A stretch of 64,000 nucleotides of DNA, taken from contig NZ_JAKWJO010000001.1 of NCBI RefSeq assembly GCF_022760995.1, positions 744,001 through 808,000 on the forward strand, in the 5' to 3' direction. Of the stretch, positions 47,377 to 55,672 are shown piece after piece (within the stretch, counting starts at the first letter, position 1; each line of letters begins with the position of its first letter). The notes under the pieces are model-generated. The model searched no databases. It worked only from the letters and a program-made list of their open reading frames with translations, and was not told the origin of the DNA. The DNA is from Dyella sedimenti. GTDB taxonomy: Bacteria; Pseudomonadota; Gammaproteobacteria; Xanthomonadales; Rhodanobacteraceae. The position numbers and the translations under genes are program-made.

Positions 47377-47868
47377 GGATGGATTCCCCCTGTGATTGAA
47401 CCGGCGGCGTCACCGCCGACGCCAGGCCGCCGCGGAGCCTTCACGCGCCGCAAAAGACGCTATCGCATGCCTGGCCACGATGCCTTTATGCCGGCGTGGC
47501 GAGGAAGCTTCCCGCGCACGATTCGTGCCGGACTTGCGCCCCCGCGTGGTGCCGCCGTTGCCGTGCATGAAAAAGCCGCCGGCCGCGGCGAGTCGAAACG
47601 GGAAGCCAGGCGCGGCAGCCGGCGGAGAGGGGAAGCGATGATGGCGGGCATGGAGTCGGCTCGTGCCCTTGGCACGAATGCAACGGCCGGTTCCATGGTC
47701 ATGGCGTACGGACGTGGATCGGTGTGTCCTGTGGTGCGGATGGCGAGGTCCTGAAAGCGGTAGTCTCGAAGGGTTTTAGAAGATATCGAACAGTATTGAA
47801 AGATAATTTCATTTCGAGTACTGTGCTTTTCAGTCTTTCGGCTTCGAATTTGGACGGATTGGGGACTA
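47377..47868. promoter_or_regulatory. Divergent agaP / agaS control region
   Basis: 492 bases without a gene; the right third is distinctly AT-richer. It holds the agaS promoter (47796-47824) and several GAAAG/CTTTC pentamers (47753-47757, 47798-47802, 47835-47839). The left part near agaP is GC-rich, with nothing recognisable. Confidence 0.6.
47796..47839 (+). promoter_or_regulatory. agaS promoter with AgaR-like sites
   Basis: TTGAAA (47796-47801), 17-base spacer, TACTGT (47819-47824). The spacer contains TTTCATTTCG, and CTTTC follows at 47835. One GAAAG overlaps the -35. CTTTC repeated in varied arrangements is the reported AgaR motif in proteobacteria, so repression by the nearby DeoR protein is expected. 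Confidence 0.65.
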
Positions 47869-49065
47869 ATGTCAAGCATTGACAAGAAAACGAAAACAAT
47901 CGTCACCCTGGCGGAACTGCAGGCGCGTCCCCCGGCGGAGCAACGGGAGCTTGGCTATGCCGATACCCTGCGCGAGATCCTCCAGCAGCCCGCCACCTGG
48001 CGCGATACCGCCGGCATGTTACGGGGCAGGACGGCGCAGCAGGCCATCGCCCACGCCCTGGAGCCCATGCCCGGCCAGGTGGTGCTCACCGGCTCGGGCA
48101 GTTCGATGTACATCGGCGAATGCCTGGCGCCCACCCTGCAACTGGGGCTGGGCGTGCCGGTGCAGGCCATCACGGCCGGCACCCTGCTCACGCACTGGCG
48201 CGGCGTGCTGCCGCCGCAGCCGGGCCTGCTGGTTTCGCTGGCGCGTTCCGGCGACAGCCCGGAGAGCGCGGGCGTGGTCGATCGCCTGCTGGCCGAGGCG
48301 CCGGCCTGGCGCCACCTGGTCATCACCTGCAACGCCCACGGCAAATTGGCTACCCGCTATGCGGACGATCCGCGCGTGACCGTGCTGGTGCTCGACGAGC
48401 GCACCAACGACCGCAGCCTGGTCATGACCAGCAGCTTCACCAATCTGCTGCTGGCCGGCACCGGGTTGATCCAGGGGCGGCATGGCGACATCGCGCCGGC
48501 CGCCATCGACCGGGCGGCAGCGGTCGCGCAGCGCATCTTCGAGCGGCAGGCCGATGCGGTGGCGGCGCTGGCCCGCCGCGAGTTTTCCACGGCGGTCTAT
48601 CTCGGCAGCGGCGGCGCGCTCGGCGCCGTGCACGAGTGCGCGCTGAAAATGCTGGAGATGACCGGCGGCCAGGTGCTGACCATGGCGGAAACCTTCCTTG
48701 GCCTGCGCCATGGGCCGATGTCCGCCGTGCATCCGTCGACGCTGGTGTTCGGGCTGCTGTCGCCCGATCCCGCCACGCGCGCCTTCGAGGTCGACCTGCT
48801 GCGCGAACTCTCGCGCAAGCGGTTGGGCCTGGCGAGGCTGCTGGTGGGCGAGGGCATCCCGGCCGACCTGGTCGGTCCCGACGATGTGGCGATCGAACTG
48901 GATGGCCTGGCGGCGGAGGCCCATGAAGAGGTGCCGGCCCTGTTGGCGGGCATCGCCGCCGGCCAGCTGCTGGCGTTCTTCCGCTGCCTGTCGCAGGGCG
49001 GCAAGCCGGATACCCCCTCGCAGGGTGTGCTGACCCGCGTGGTCGAGGATTTTGCGATCCACTGA
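47869..49065 (+). CDS. agaS: Galactosamine-6-phosphate deaminase/isomerase (SIS family)
   Basis: 398-aa protein with two SIS sugar-isomerase domains: first VVLTGSGSSMYIGECLAP with LLVSLARSGDSPESAGVV, second VYLGSGGALGAVHECALKM with MAETFLGLRHGPMSAVHP. Length and sequence match AgaS, shown in Shewanella and E. coli to turn galactosamine-6-phosphate into tagatose-6-phosphate plus ammonia. It replaces NagB-type deaminases in GalNAc pathways. First gene of the plus-strand pair agaS-agaZ. Confidence 0.92.
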   Translation: MSSIDKKTKTIVTLAELQARPPAEQRELGYADTLREILQQPATWRDTAGMLRGRTAQQAIAHALEPMPGQVVLTGSGSSMYIGECLAPTLQLGLGVPVQAITAGTLLTHWRGVLPPQPGLLVSLARSGDSPESAGVVDRLLAEAPAWRHLVITCNAHGKLATRYADDPRVTVLVLDERTNDRSLVMTSSFTNLLLAGTGLIQGRHGDIAPAAIDRAAAVAQRIFERQADAVAALARREFSTAVYLGSGGALGAVHECALKMLEMTGGQVLTMAETFLGLRHGPMSAVHPSTLVFGLLSPDPATRAFEVDLLRELSRKRLGLARLLVGEGIPADLVGPDDVAIELDGLAAEAHEEVPALLAGIAAGQLLAFFRCLSQGGKPDTPSQGVLTRVVEDFAIH

Positions 49066-49156
49066 TGGCTTCCGGGCCGGCGGCCGGTTCCCCGACGGCG
49101 CCGGCAAGCGTGGAGTGGGTTGAGGTGTTGGACGAAACGCGGGTTCGGAATATTCC

Positions 49157-50446
49157 ATGAAAGCATTGCTCGACATCGTCGCCAGGCATCGCGCCGGCCA
49201 CGCCGTTGGTATCCCCTCGATCTGCTCGGCGCATCCGGTGGTGCTGGACGCCGCGCTCTGCCACGGCCGTGACAGCGGCCAGCCGGTGCTTATCGAGGCG
49301 ACTTCGAACCAGGTCAACCAGTTCGGCGGCTACACCGGCATGCGTCCGGTCGATTTCCATGCCTTCGTGATAGACAAGGCGGACCGGGCTGGGCTGCCGC
49401 GCGAGCGCGTGCTGCTCGGCGGCGACCACCTGGGACCGAACTGCTGGCAGGACGAATCCGCGTCCTCGGCGATGGCGAAGTCCGAGACGCTGATCGACGA
49501 GTACGTCGCCGCAGGCTTCCGCAAGATCCATCTCGATTGCTCGATGTCCTGCGCCGATGATCCGCACGTGCTGCCCGACACCGAGGTGGCCGCGCGCGCC
49601 GCGCGTCTTGCCGTGGTCGCCGAGCGTGCCTGGCAGCGTAGCGGCGGCGAGGCGCCGGTCTACATCGTCGGCACCGAAGTGCCGGTGCCGGGTGGCGCGA
49701 AAGAAGAGCTGGACGAATTGCAGGTGACGCGTCCCGAGGCGATGGCGGCGACCGTGGAGGCGCACCGCGACGCGTTCGCCAGGCAGGACCTCGGCGAGGC
49801 GTGGCGGCGCGTGATCGGCCTGGTCGTACAGCCCGGGGTCGAGTTCGACCACCACGATGTCGTCGACTACAAGCCGGAGAAGGCGCGCGCCCTCAGCGCC
49901 GCCATCGAGGCCTACCCCGGCCTGCTCTATGAGGCGCACTCCACCGACTACCAGACCCCCGAGGCGCTGGCCGCCCTCGTGCGTGGTCACTTCGCGATAC
50001 TCAAGGTCGGCCCGGGCGTTACCTATGCCCTGCGCGAGACGCTGTGGGCGCTGTCCTTCATCGAGGACGAGGTGGTGGTGGCCGCGCAGCGCTCGCAACT
50101 GCGCCGCACCGTGCTCGATGTCATGCGCGCCGAGCCGAAGTACTGGAACAAGTACTACACCGATGAGAACCGCCTGGCGCTGGACCTGCAGTACAGCCTG
50201 AGCGATCGCATGCGCTACTACTGGGCGTATCCCAGGGTGCGCGAAGCCTGCGACACGCTGCTGCGCAATCTCAATGCGCTGTCGCCGAAGGGCGCCTTGC
50301 CGCTGGCCCTGCTCAGCCAGTACTTGCCGCGCCAGCACGATGAGATACGCGCCGGCTGGCTGGCGAACTCGGCGGGCAGCATTCTGCGCTCCGGTGTGGC
50401 GCATGTCGTGCGCCAGTACGCACAGGCTTGCGCGCAGGCCGATTGA
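49157..50446 (+). CDS. agaZ: GatZ/KbaZ/AgaZ-family protein, standing alone
   Basis: 429 aa of the GatZ/KbaZ family: HAVGIPSICSAHPVVLDAAL, VLIEATSNQVNQFGGYTGM, LLGGDHLGPNCWQ, IHLDCSMSCADDP, YIVGTEVPVPGGA, LLYEAHSTDYQT, LKVGPGVTYALRE. In enterics these proteins support the class II tagatose-1,6-bisphosphate aldolase GatY/KbaY. No such aldolase subunit and no tagatose-6-phosphate kinase are in this locus. An Agrobacterium member of this family is described as a tagatose-6-phosphate 4-epimerase, which would suit a lone copy: tagatose-6-P to fructose-6-P. A kinase role has also been proposed for AgaZ. Ends 12 bases from the convergent agaA stop. Confidence 0.9.
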   Translation: MKALLDIVARHRAGHAVGIPSICSAHPVVLDAALCHGRDSGQPVLIEATSNQVNQFGGYTGMRPVDFHAFVIDKADRAGLPRERVLLGGDHLGPNCWQDESASSAMAKSETLIDEYVAAGFRKIHLDCSMSCADDPHVLPDTEVAARAARLAVVAERAWQRSGGEAPVYIVGTEVPVPGGAKEELDELQVTRPEAMAATVEAHRDAFARQDLGEAWRRVIGLVVQPGVEFDHHDVVDYKPEKARALSAAIEAYPGLLYEAHSTDYQTPEALAALVRGHFAILKVGPGVTYALRETLWALSFIEDEVVVAAQRSQLRRTVLDVMRAEPKYWNKYYTDENRLALDLQYSLSDRMRYYWAYPRVREACDTLLRNLNALSPKGALPLALLSQYLPRQHDEIRAGWLANSAGSILRSGVAHVVRQYAQACAQAD

Positions 50447-50458
50447 GCGAACCGGCGC

Positions 50459-51592
50459 TTAGGGAGGCGAAGCGGGAGCTACCTCGGCTCCTTCGATAAA
50501 CACCTGGGTCAGCGCGTACTGCGGGTCGAGCACGACCAGGTCCGCGCACGCGCCGGGACGGATCCATCCGCGATCCTGCAGGCCCAGGTATTCGGCGGGA
50601 TAGCGCGACAGCCGGTTGGAGGCGTCGCCCACATCCAGTCCGATGGAGATCAGGTTGCGCAAAGCCTGGTCCATGGTGAGCGCGCTGCCGGCGAGGGAGT
50701 CGCCATGCGCCAGCCGCACGCAGCCGGCGCATTTGGTCACGCGCTGCGTGCCGAGGCTGTAGGTGCCGTCCGGCATATCGGTGGCCGCGGTGGCGTCGGT
50801 GATGCCGTACAGGCGCGGAATCGCGCGCAGCGCCGCATGGATGGCGCCCGGGTGCACGTGCGCCAGGTCCGGGATCAGTTCGGCGTATTCGCCGTGGGCC
50901 AGCGCGGCCGCGGCGACGCCGGGCTCTCGGTGGCTGGCGCCGGTCATGCCGTTGAACAGGTGGGTGAAGCCCGAAGCCCCCGCGCGCAGCGCGGCGACGG
51001 CCTGCTCGTAACTGGCGGCGCTGTGGCCGATCTGCACGCGGATGCCCAGCGCGGCCAGCGCGGGAATCAGTTCCATGTGCCCAGGAACCTCCGGCGCCAG
51101 CGTCAATACGCGGATCGGCGTGATCGCATGCAGCGCCTCCACTTGTGGCAGCGTGGCGGTGACGACGCGGTCGGGCTGGGCGCCGAGGCGATGGGCGCTG
51201 ATGAAGGGTCCTTCCAGGTGCGTGCCCAGCACGCGCGCCGCGTCGGTAGCCGGCGCGGCCTTGACGCGCTCGATACCGTGCAGGGCCTGCGTGATCCGCT
51301 CGATGCTGTCGGTCATGGTGGTGGCCAGCAGCGCGGTCGTGCCGTGTCGCGCATGGGCGCGCGCGATGGCCTGCGTGCTGTCGCCGCCCTCCATCACGTC
51401 GACCCCGCGGGCGCCATGCACATGCAGGTCGATAAAGCCGGGCAGGATGAGCGGAAGCGCCGGGGTGCCGGCCACACGGACCAGCGCCTCGTACGGCATC
51501 GACTGCAGTTCGCGAATGCGTTCGTCGAATACCACGGCGCCCAGCAGCCAGCCCGCGGGCGTGAAGATACGTCCATACACTTGCCGCAACAT
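50459..51592 (-). CDS. agaA: N-acetylgalactosamine-6-phosphate deacetylase
   Basis: 377-aa NagA/AgaA-family amidohydrolase. Metal and active-site residues: H57 and H59 (FIDLHVHGARG), E127 (THLEGPF), H190 (VQIGHSAA), H211 (FTHLFNGMTG), D266 (ITDATAAT). Removes acetate from the amino-sugar 6-phosphate. GalNAc rather than GlcNAc specificity is inferred from agaS and agaZ next to it. The ATG lies four bases after the agaK stop, with GAGG inside the end of agaK, so agaK-agaA form one unit. Confidence 0.9.
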   Translation of the reverse strand: MLRQVYGRIFTPAGWLLGAVVFDERIRELQSMPYEALVRVAGTPALPLILPGFIDLHVHGARGVDVMEGGDSTQAIARAHARHGTTALLATTMTDSIERITQALHGIERVKAAPATDAARVLGTHLEGPFISAHRLGAQPDRVVTATLPQVEALHAITPIRVLTLAPEVPGHMELIPALAALGIRVQIGHSAASYEQAVAALRAGASGFTHLFNGMTGASHREPGVAAAALAHGEYAELIPDLAHVHPGAIHAALRAIPRLYGITDATAATDMPDGTYSLGTQRVTKCAGCVRLAHGDSLAGSALTMDQALRNLISIGLDVGDASNRLSRYPAEYLGLQDRGWIRPGACADLVVLDPQYALTQVFIEGAEVAPASPP

Positions 51593-51596
51593 GGCA

Positions 51597-52526
51597 CTAA
51601 CCTCGATGACTTTGCTGGGCCAGGATCGCCGCGCCGCGGGTGCCGCTGGCATCGCCGAACAGCGGGCGAAGGATCGGCGGCGGCCGTGGGCCAGCGAAAA
51701 GATGCGTGGCGATGAGCGGCGGCAAGCGGGTATAGAGCTCATCGAGTTTGGACAGGCCGCCGCCAAGCACGATGGCGTGCGGGTCCAGGTGCAGGACGAG
51801 CGTGGCGATGCCGTGGGCGAGTACCGCGACATGCACGTCCAGGCTGTAGCGGGCTGCCGTGTCGCCGTCGCGGGCCAGGCCGACGATCTGCACGGCATCG
51901 AGTTGCTGCCCGGTGAAATGGGCATGGATGGCGCTGATGCCGCTGCCTGAGGCATATCGCTCGATGCAGCCGCGCAGGCCGCAGGGACAATCCAGCACCG
52001 GCAGCCGATAGCGTTCCAGCGTCACCGCCGGCACCGGGACGTGGCCCACGTCGCCCAGGATGCCGTTCGATCCGCGGATCAGGCGCTGCCCCACGCAATA
52101 GCCGCCGCCCATGCCCGTGCCGAGGATAAGCCCGAACATCGTGGGCGCCTCCGCGGCGGCGCCGCCGTTCGCCTCGGAGAGCGCGAAGCACTGGCAATCG
52201 TTGCCGATCGCGATGGGGCGCTGCAGGCGTTCGATCAGCAGGGCGGACAGGTTCTGGTTCGTCAGTGCGGGCACATTGGCGCTGAGATGGCAGCCGGTGA
52301 CGGGATCGGCGATGCCCGGCAAGCCGATGCCGATATGGCCTTGCCCGCCGACATGCGCATCGGCCTGGTGGACCAGCGAGACCACCGCATCCTGGAACTG
52401 CCCCAGGTCGCGGGTCGGCGTGGGGATTCGCCATTGGCGTACGAGGCGCAGTTCGTCGTCGTAGCAGGCCAGTTCGATCTTGGTGCCGCCGATGTCGAAG
52501 CCGTAGTAGTGGCGTGCCTTGCTCAT
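51597..52526 (-). CDS. agaK: ROK-family amino-sugar kinase (AgaK/NagK-like)
   Basis: 309 aa. ATP motif FDIGGTKIELACYD, catalytic D110 in AIGNDCQCFALSEANGG, phosphate-binding ILGTGMGGGYCVG, and the zinc-binding ROK site with H162 and C180, C182, C187 (DCPCGLRGCIER). Closest in pattern to N-acetylglucosamine kinase NagK. It should phosphorylate imported GalNAc at C6, which is needed because the permease is not a phosphotransferase system. First gene of the minus-strand agaK-agaA pair. Confidence 0.9.
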   Translation of the reverse strand: MSKARHYYGFDIGGTKIELACYDDELRLVRQWRIPTPTRDLGQFQDAVVSLVHQADAHVGGQGHIGIGLPGIADPVTGCHLSANVPALTNQNLSALLIERLQRPIAIGNDCQCFALSEANGGAAAEAPTMFGLILGTGMGGGYCVGQRLIRGSNGILGDVGHVPVPAVTLERYRLPVLDCPCGLRGCIERYASGSGISAIHAHFTGQQLDAVQIVGLARDGDTAARYSLDVHVAVLAHGIATLVLHLDPHAIVLGGGLSKLDELYTRLPPLIATHLFAGPRPPPILRPLFGDASGTRGAAILAQQSHRG

Positions 52527-53050
52527 GGCCTGTGGCTGCCCTGGAACCTGCCGGGTCTGGTCGATCGATGTGTTGGCATCCGCATGGGCGTCAGGAGGGA
52601 AGTGCGATCGCGCGCATGGCTTCTTGCAGCGCTGGAAAGGCGCGCGCGGGGTGGGCTGGCGTGGAGATGGGCCGGCACGATGGCTCCGGTACTAACGAAA
52701 GAATACGAAGTCTAGCAACGGCAAAAAAAATTGCCACTCTCGCAATTGTTGACAGGTTCTTTACGCAATGATAGAAAACGTAACAATACGAAGGATCGAA
52801 TGGTGTCGAACGTCAAGCCTGGATGGTGCCCGTCAAGCCGAGGGCGGTCTTCGACACAACGCTTGGACCCATGTTGTCCGGCCGGGGAGGTCGGGTTGTG
52901 GGATGGCTGGGCCAGGTGCGCCGGGTCATCGAGCGGCGCGGCATCAGGGATGGGACGTTACACGACCTAGCGGCTGACCAGCCGAACTGACTTGGCTTTC
53001 GGACAGCACAAGTCGAATAAAACCGACAACACCGGGGAGGAAGTTCAACG
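52527..53050. promoter_or_regulatory. Divergent agaK / TonB-receptor control region
   Basis: 524 bases without a gene. It contains the receptor promoter at 52749-52777, the inverted repeat AATTGC-cactctc-GCAATT (52729-52747), and GAAAG/CTTTC pentamers at 52635-52639, 52697-52701 and 52996-53000. The long 5' leader (about 270 bases) could hold post-transcriptional control; I see no clear riboswitch. Confidence 0.55.
52749..52777 (+). promoter_or_regulatory. Promoter of the TonB receptor/glycosidase operon
   Basis: TTGACA (perfect -35) at 52749-52754, 17-base spacer, TAGAAA at 52772-52777. The AATTGC/GCAATT palindrome ends two bases before the -35, a place for a regulator. Confidence 0.7.
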
Positions 53051-55528
53051 ATGAAAAGCTGTATGAAGCGTTCATTCATTGCGTCGGCTATAGCTTTGGC
53101 GCTGGCCCAGGTAACAGGGGCGGCCTGGGCACAGAGCGCATCGGCGGATCAGGCGAGCAGTCCCGCCACGCCATCGCAGGCCCCGGCGGTGCCCAGCAAG
53201 GCCAATACAACGGATCTCGACGCGGTCGTGGTAACGGGCTCGCGTGTGCAGACCACGGTCGGCAAGAGCGCGACCCCGGTGACCGTGATCAACGCGCAGA
53301 CCTTGCAGTCCACCGGCCAGGTCAACCTGCGCGACGCGCTCATCACGCTCCAGCCGTCGATCACCCGCACCTCCTTCGGTTCCGACAACGCGGAACTCAC
53401 CGATGCGCTGCAGATGGATGGCCTCAGCCCCGACCACGTGCTCGTGCTGGTCAACGGCAAGCGCCGCCACGGCTCGGCCAACATGATCGAGGACGGCGGC
53501 CTGGACCAGGGCTCGACCGGCGTGGATCTGGACATGATCCCCACCGACCTGATCGACCATATCGAAGTGCTGCGCGACGGCGCGGCGGCCCAGTATGGCT
53601 CGGATGCGATCGCCGGCGTCATCAACATCATCCTCAAGGACAACACCAGCGGCGGCGCGGTGTCGAGTACCAACGGGCAGACCTACCAGGGCGACGGCTT
53701 CCGCAGCACCGAGACCGCCAGCATCGCGACGACGCTGGGCCAGAACGGCTTCCTGGACCTGAGCGCCGAATACGATCGCGTCAACCACACGATCCGCACC
53801 GGTCCCGACTACGCGGACGGCGCCTACGGCCACGGCGACGCGGCGGCGTACATCGCGGCGCACGGCTACAGCCCGACATTCCCGGTCGGGCCGGCCTACA
53901 AGAACCTGACCACGGGCGATACGGCCAGCACGCGCCAGCTGGTGGGCTTCAACGCCGGCTACGATTTCAGCAACGACGTCGAGGCTTATGCCTTCGGCAC
54001 CTTCGGCCATCGCGAGGCCGAAGGCTACGAGAACTATCGCCCGCCCTACGTGGCGCCCTCGGTCTATCCGAACGGCTTCACGCCCACCTTCACCGACCAT
54101 GAGAACGACTACTCGATCACGGGCGGCGTGAAGGACAGCGATTTCCACGGCTGGGACGTCGACCTGGGCATCACCTACGGCGGCGACCGGAACAACCTCG
54201 GGCTGCTGCACTCGATCAATGCGTCGATCGCGGACTCGCCGACCAGCTTCGACCTGGGCGCGGTCAGCAATACGCAGCTGACGACCAATCTCGATTTCAC
54301 GCGGCCGTTCCAGCTGTCGGCGTTCGCCCAGCCGCTGAACTTCTCCTTCGGCTTCGAGCAGCGCCGAGAGACCTACCAGATCCAGCCGGGCGACGAGGAT
54401 TCGTACCAGTACGGCGGTTCCTCGTCAGAGCTGGGCTTCAACCCGCTCAATTCCGGTTCGTGGGAACGCAACGTGCTCGGCGCCTACGTCGACTTCGCCA
54501 CGCACATCACGGAGAAGTGGCAGGCCGACCTGTCCGGCCGCTACGAGCACTACAGCGATTTCGGCGGCACCAGCAACGCCAAGCTCTCCACCCGCTACGA
54601 CTTCACGCCGCGGATCGCCCTGCGCGCCAGCGCCAGCACCGGCTTCCACGCGCCGTCGCTGGCCGAGGAGCATTTCTCCACGCTCGGCGTGAACCCGTCC
54701 AGCGCCACCGGCCAGCTGGCGCCCAATTCGCCGGCCGCCCAGGCGCTCGGCGCCCAGCCGCTGAAGCCGGAGGAATCGACCAACCTCAACCTCGGCTTGG
54801 TGCTGAACCCGCTGGACAACTGGAACATCACGGCGGATGCCTACCAGATCAATATCCGCCATCGCATCGTCTCCGGCGGCTCCGAATCGGGGCAGGTCGC
54901 GCTCGACGCCCTGGCCGCCTCCGGGATTTCCGTGCCCGGCATACCGGCCAACAACGTCAGCGTGTGGTACTTCACCAACGGCGCCGACACGCGTACCCGG
55001 GGCGTCGACATCACCAGCGTCTACCATGCCGACTACAACGCCTGGGGCAAGGTGGACTGGAACCTGTCGGCGAACATCAACAACACCCGCGTCACGCACG
55101 TGGGGCTCAACGCGGCAGGCGAGCCGCAGCTGAGCCTGCAGCAGATCAGCTACCTGACCTCGTCCACGCCCCACAACCGCGTGATCTTCGGCCCCACGTG
55201 GCACGCGGGCAAATGGAGCGTGACCCTGCGCGAAAACCGCTGGGGCTCCACCAGCGACAAGCTCTCGTATTCGTCCGGCCCGGATGCGTATTCGATCTCG
55301 AACTTCTACAACATGTACAACAAGCCGATGTACACCACCGACTTCGAGGTCGACTACAACGTCACCAAGGGCCTGCAACTGGCGGTCGGCGCCAACAACG
55401 CGTTCGACCGCTACCCGACCAAGATCCCGTACATCGTGGCGGTGGGCGGCCAGCAGTACGACCTCTTGAACTCGCAGATGGGCTGGGACGGCGGGTACTA
55501 CTACGCGCGCGTGTGCTACCAGTTCTGA
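53051..55528 (+). CDS. TonB-dependent outer-membrane receptor
   Basis: 825 aa. Signal peptide (IASAIALALAQVTGAAWAQS); TonB-box-like TDLDAVVVTGSRV at residues 54-66; plug domain with NLRDALITLQPSITR, LVLVNGKRRHGSANM, DMIPTDLIDHIEVLRDGAAA and QYGSDAIAGVINIIL; a C-terminal beta-barrel ending in RVCYQF with terminal Phe. Standing before three exported glycosidases and next to the GalNAc genes, it probably imports GalNAc-containing oligosaccharides across the outer membrane. GAGGAAG precedes the ATG; the start is secure. Confidence 0.92.
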   Translation: MKSCMKRSFIASAIALALAQVTGAAWAQSASADQASSPATPSQAPAVPSKANTTDLDAVVVTGSRVQTTVGKSATPVTVINAQTLQSTGQVNLRDALITLQPSITRTSFGSDNAELTDALQMDGLSPDHVLVLVNGKRRHGSANMIEDGGLDQGSTGVDLDMIPTDLIDHIEVLRDGAAAQYGSDAIAGVINIILKDNTSGGAVSSTNGQTYQGDGFRSTETASIATTLGQNGFLDLSAEYDRVNHTIRTGPDYADGAYGHGDAAAYIAAHGYSPTFPVGPAYKNLTTGDTASTRQLVGFNAGYDFSNDVEAYAFGTFGHREAEGYENYRPPYVAPSVYPNGFTPTFTDHENDYSITGGVKDSDFHGWDVDLGITYGGDRNNLGLLHSINASIADSPTSFDLGAVSNTQLTTNLDFTRPFQLSAFAQPLNFSFGFEQRRETYQIQPGDEDSYQYGGSSSELGFNPLNSGSWERNVLGAYVDFATHITEKWQADLSGRYEHYSDFGGTSNAKLSTRYDFTPRIALRASASTGFHAPSLAEEHFSTLGVNPSSATGQLAPNSPAAQALGAQPLKPEESTNLNLGLVLNPLDNWNITADAYQINIRHRIVSGGSESGQVALDALAASGISVPGIPANNVSVWYFTNGADTRTRGVDITSVYHADYNAWGKVDWNLSANINNTRVTHVGLNAAGEPQLSLQQISYLTSSTPHNRVIFGPTWHAGKWSVTLRENRWGSTSDKLSYSSGPDAYSISNFYNMYNKPMYTTDFEVDYNVTKGLQLAVGANNAFDRYPTKIPYIVAVGGQQYDLLNSQMGWDGGYYYARVCYQF

Positions 55529-55672
55529 CGGAACATCGAAAGAAACGTTGTGGGCCATGGAAGGCCCAATGACCCGAAGAATGCAAGAATGCGGCTTGCC
55601 GACATCCTGCCGGACGGCTCATGGGCGGTTCGATCGGGCCACCGCTTTCTTTTCCTGCCGACGGTACGCGCC

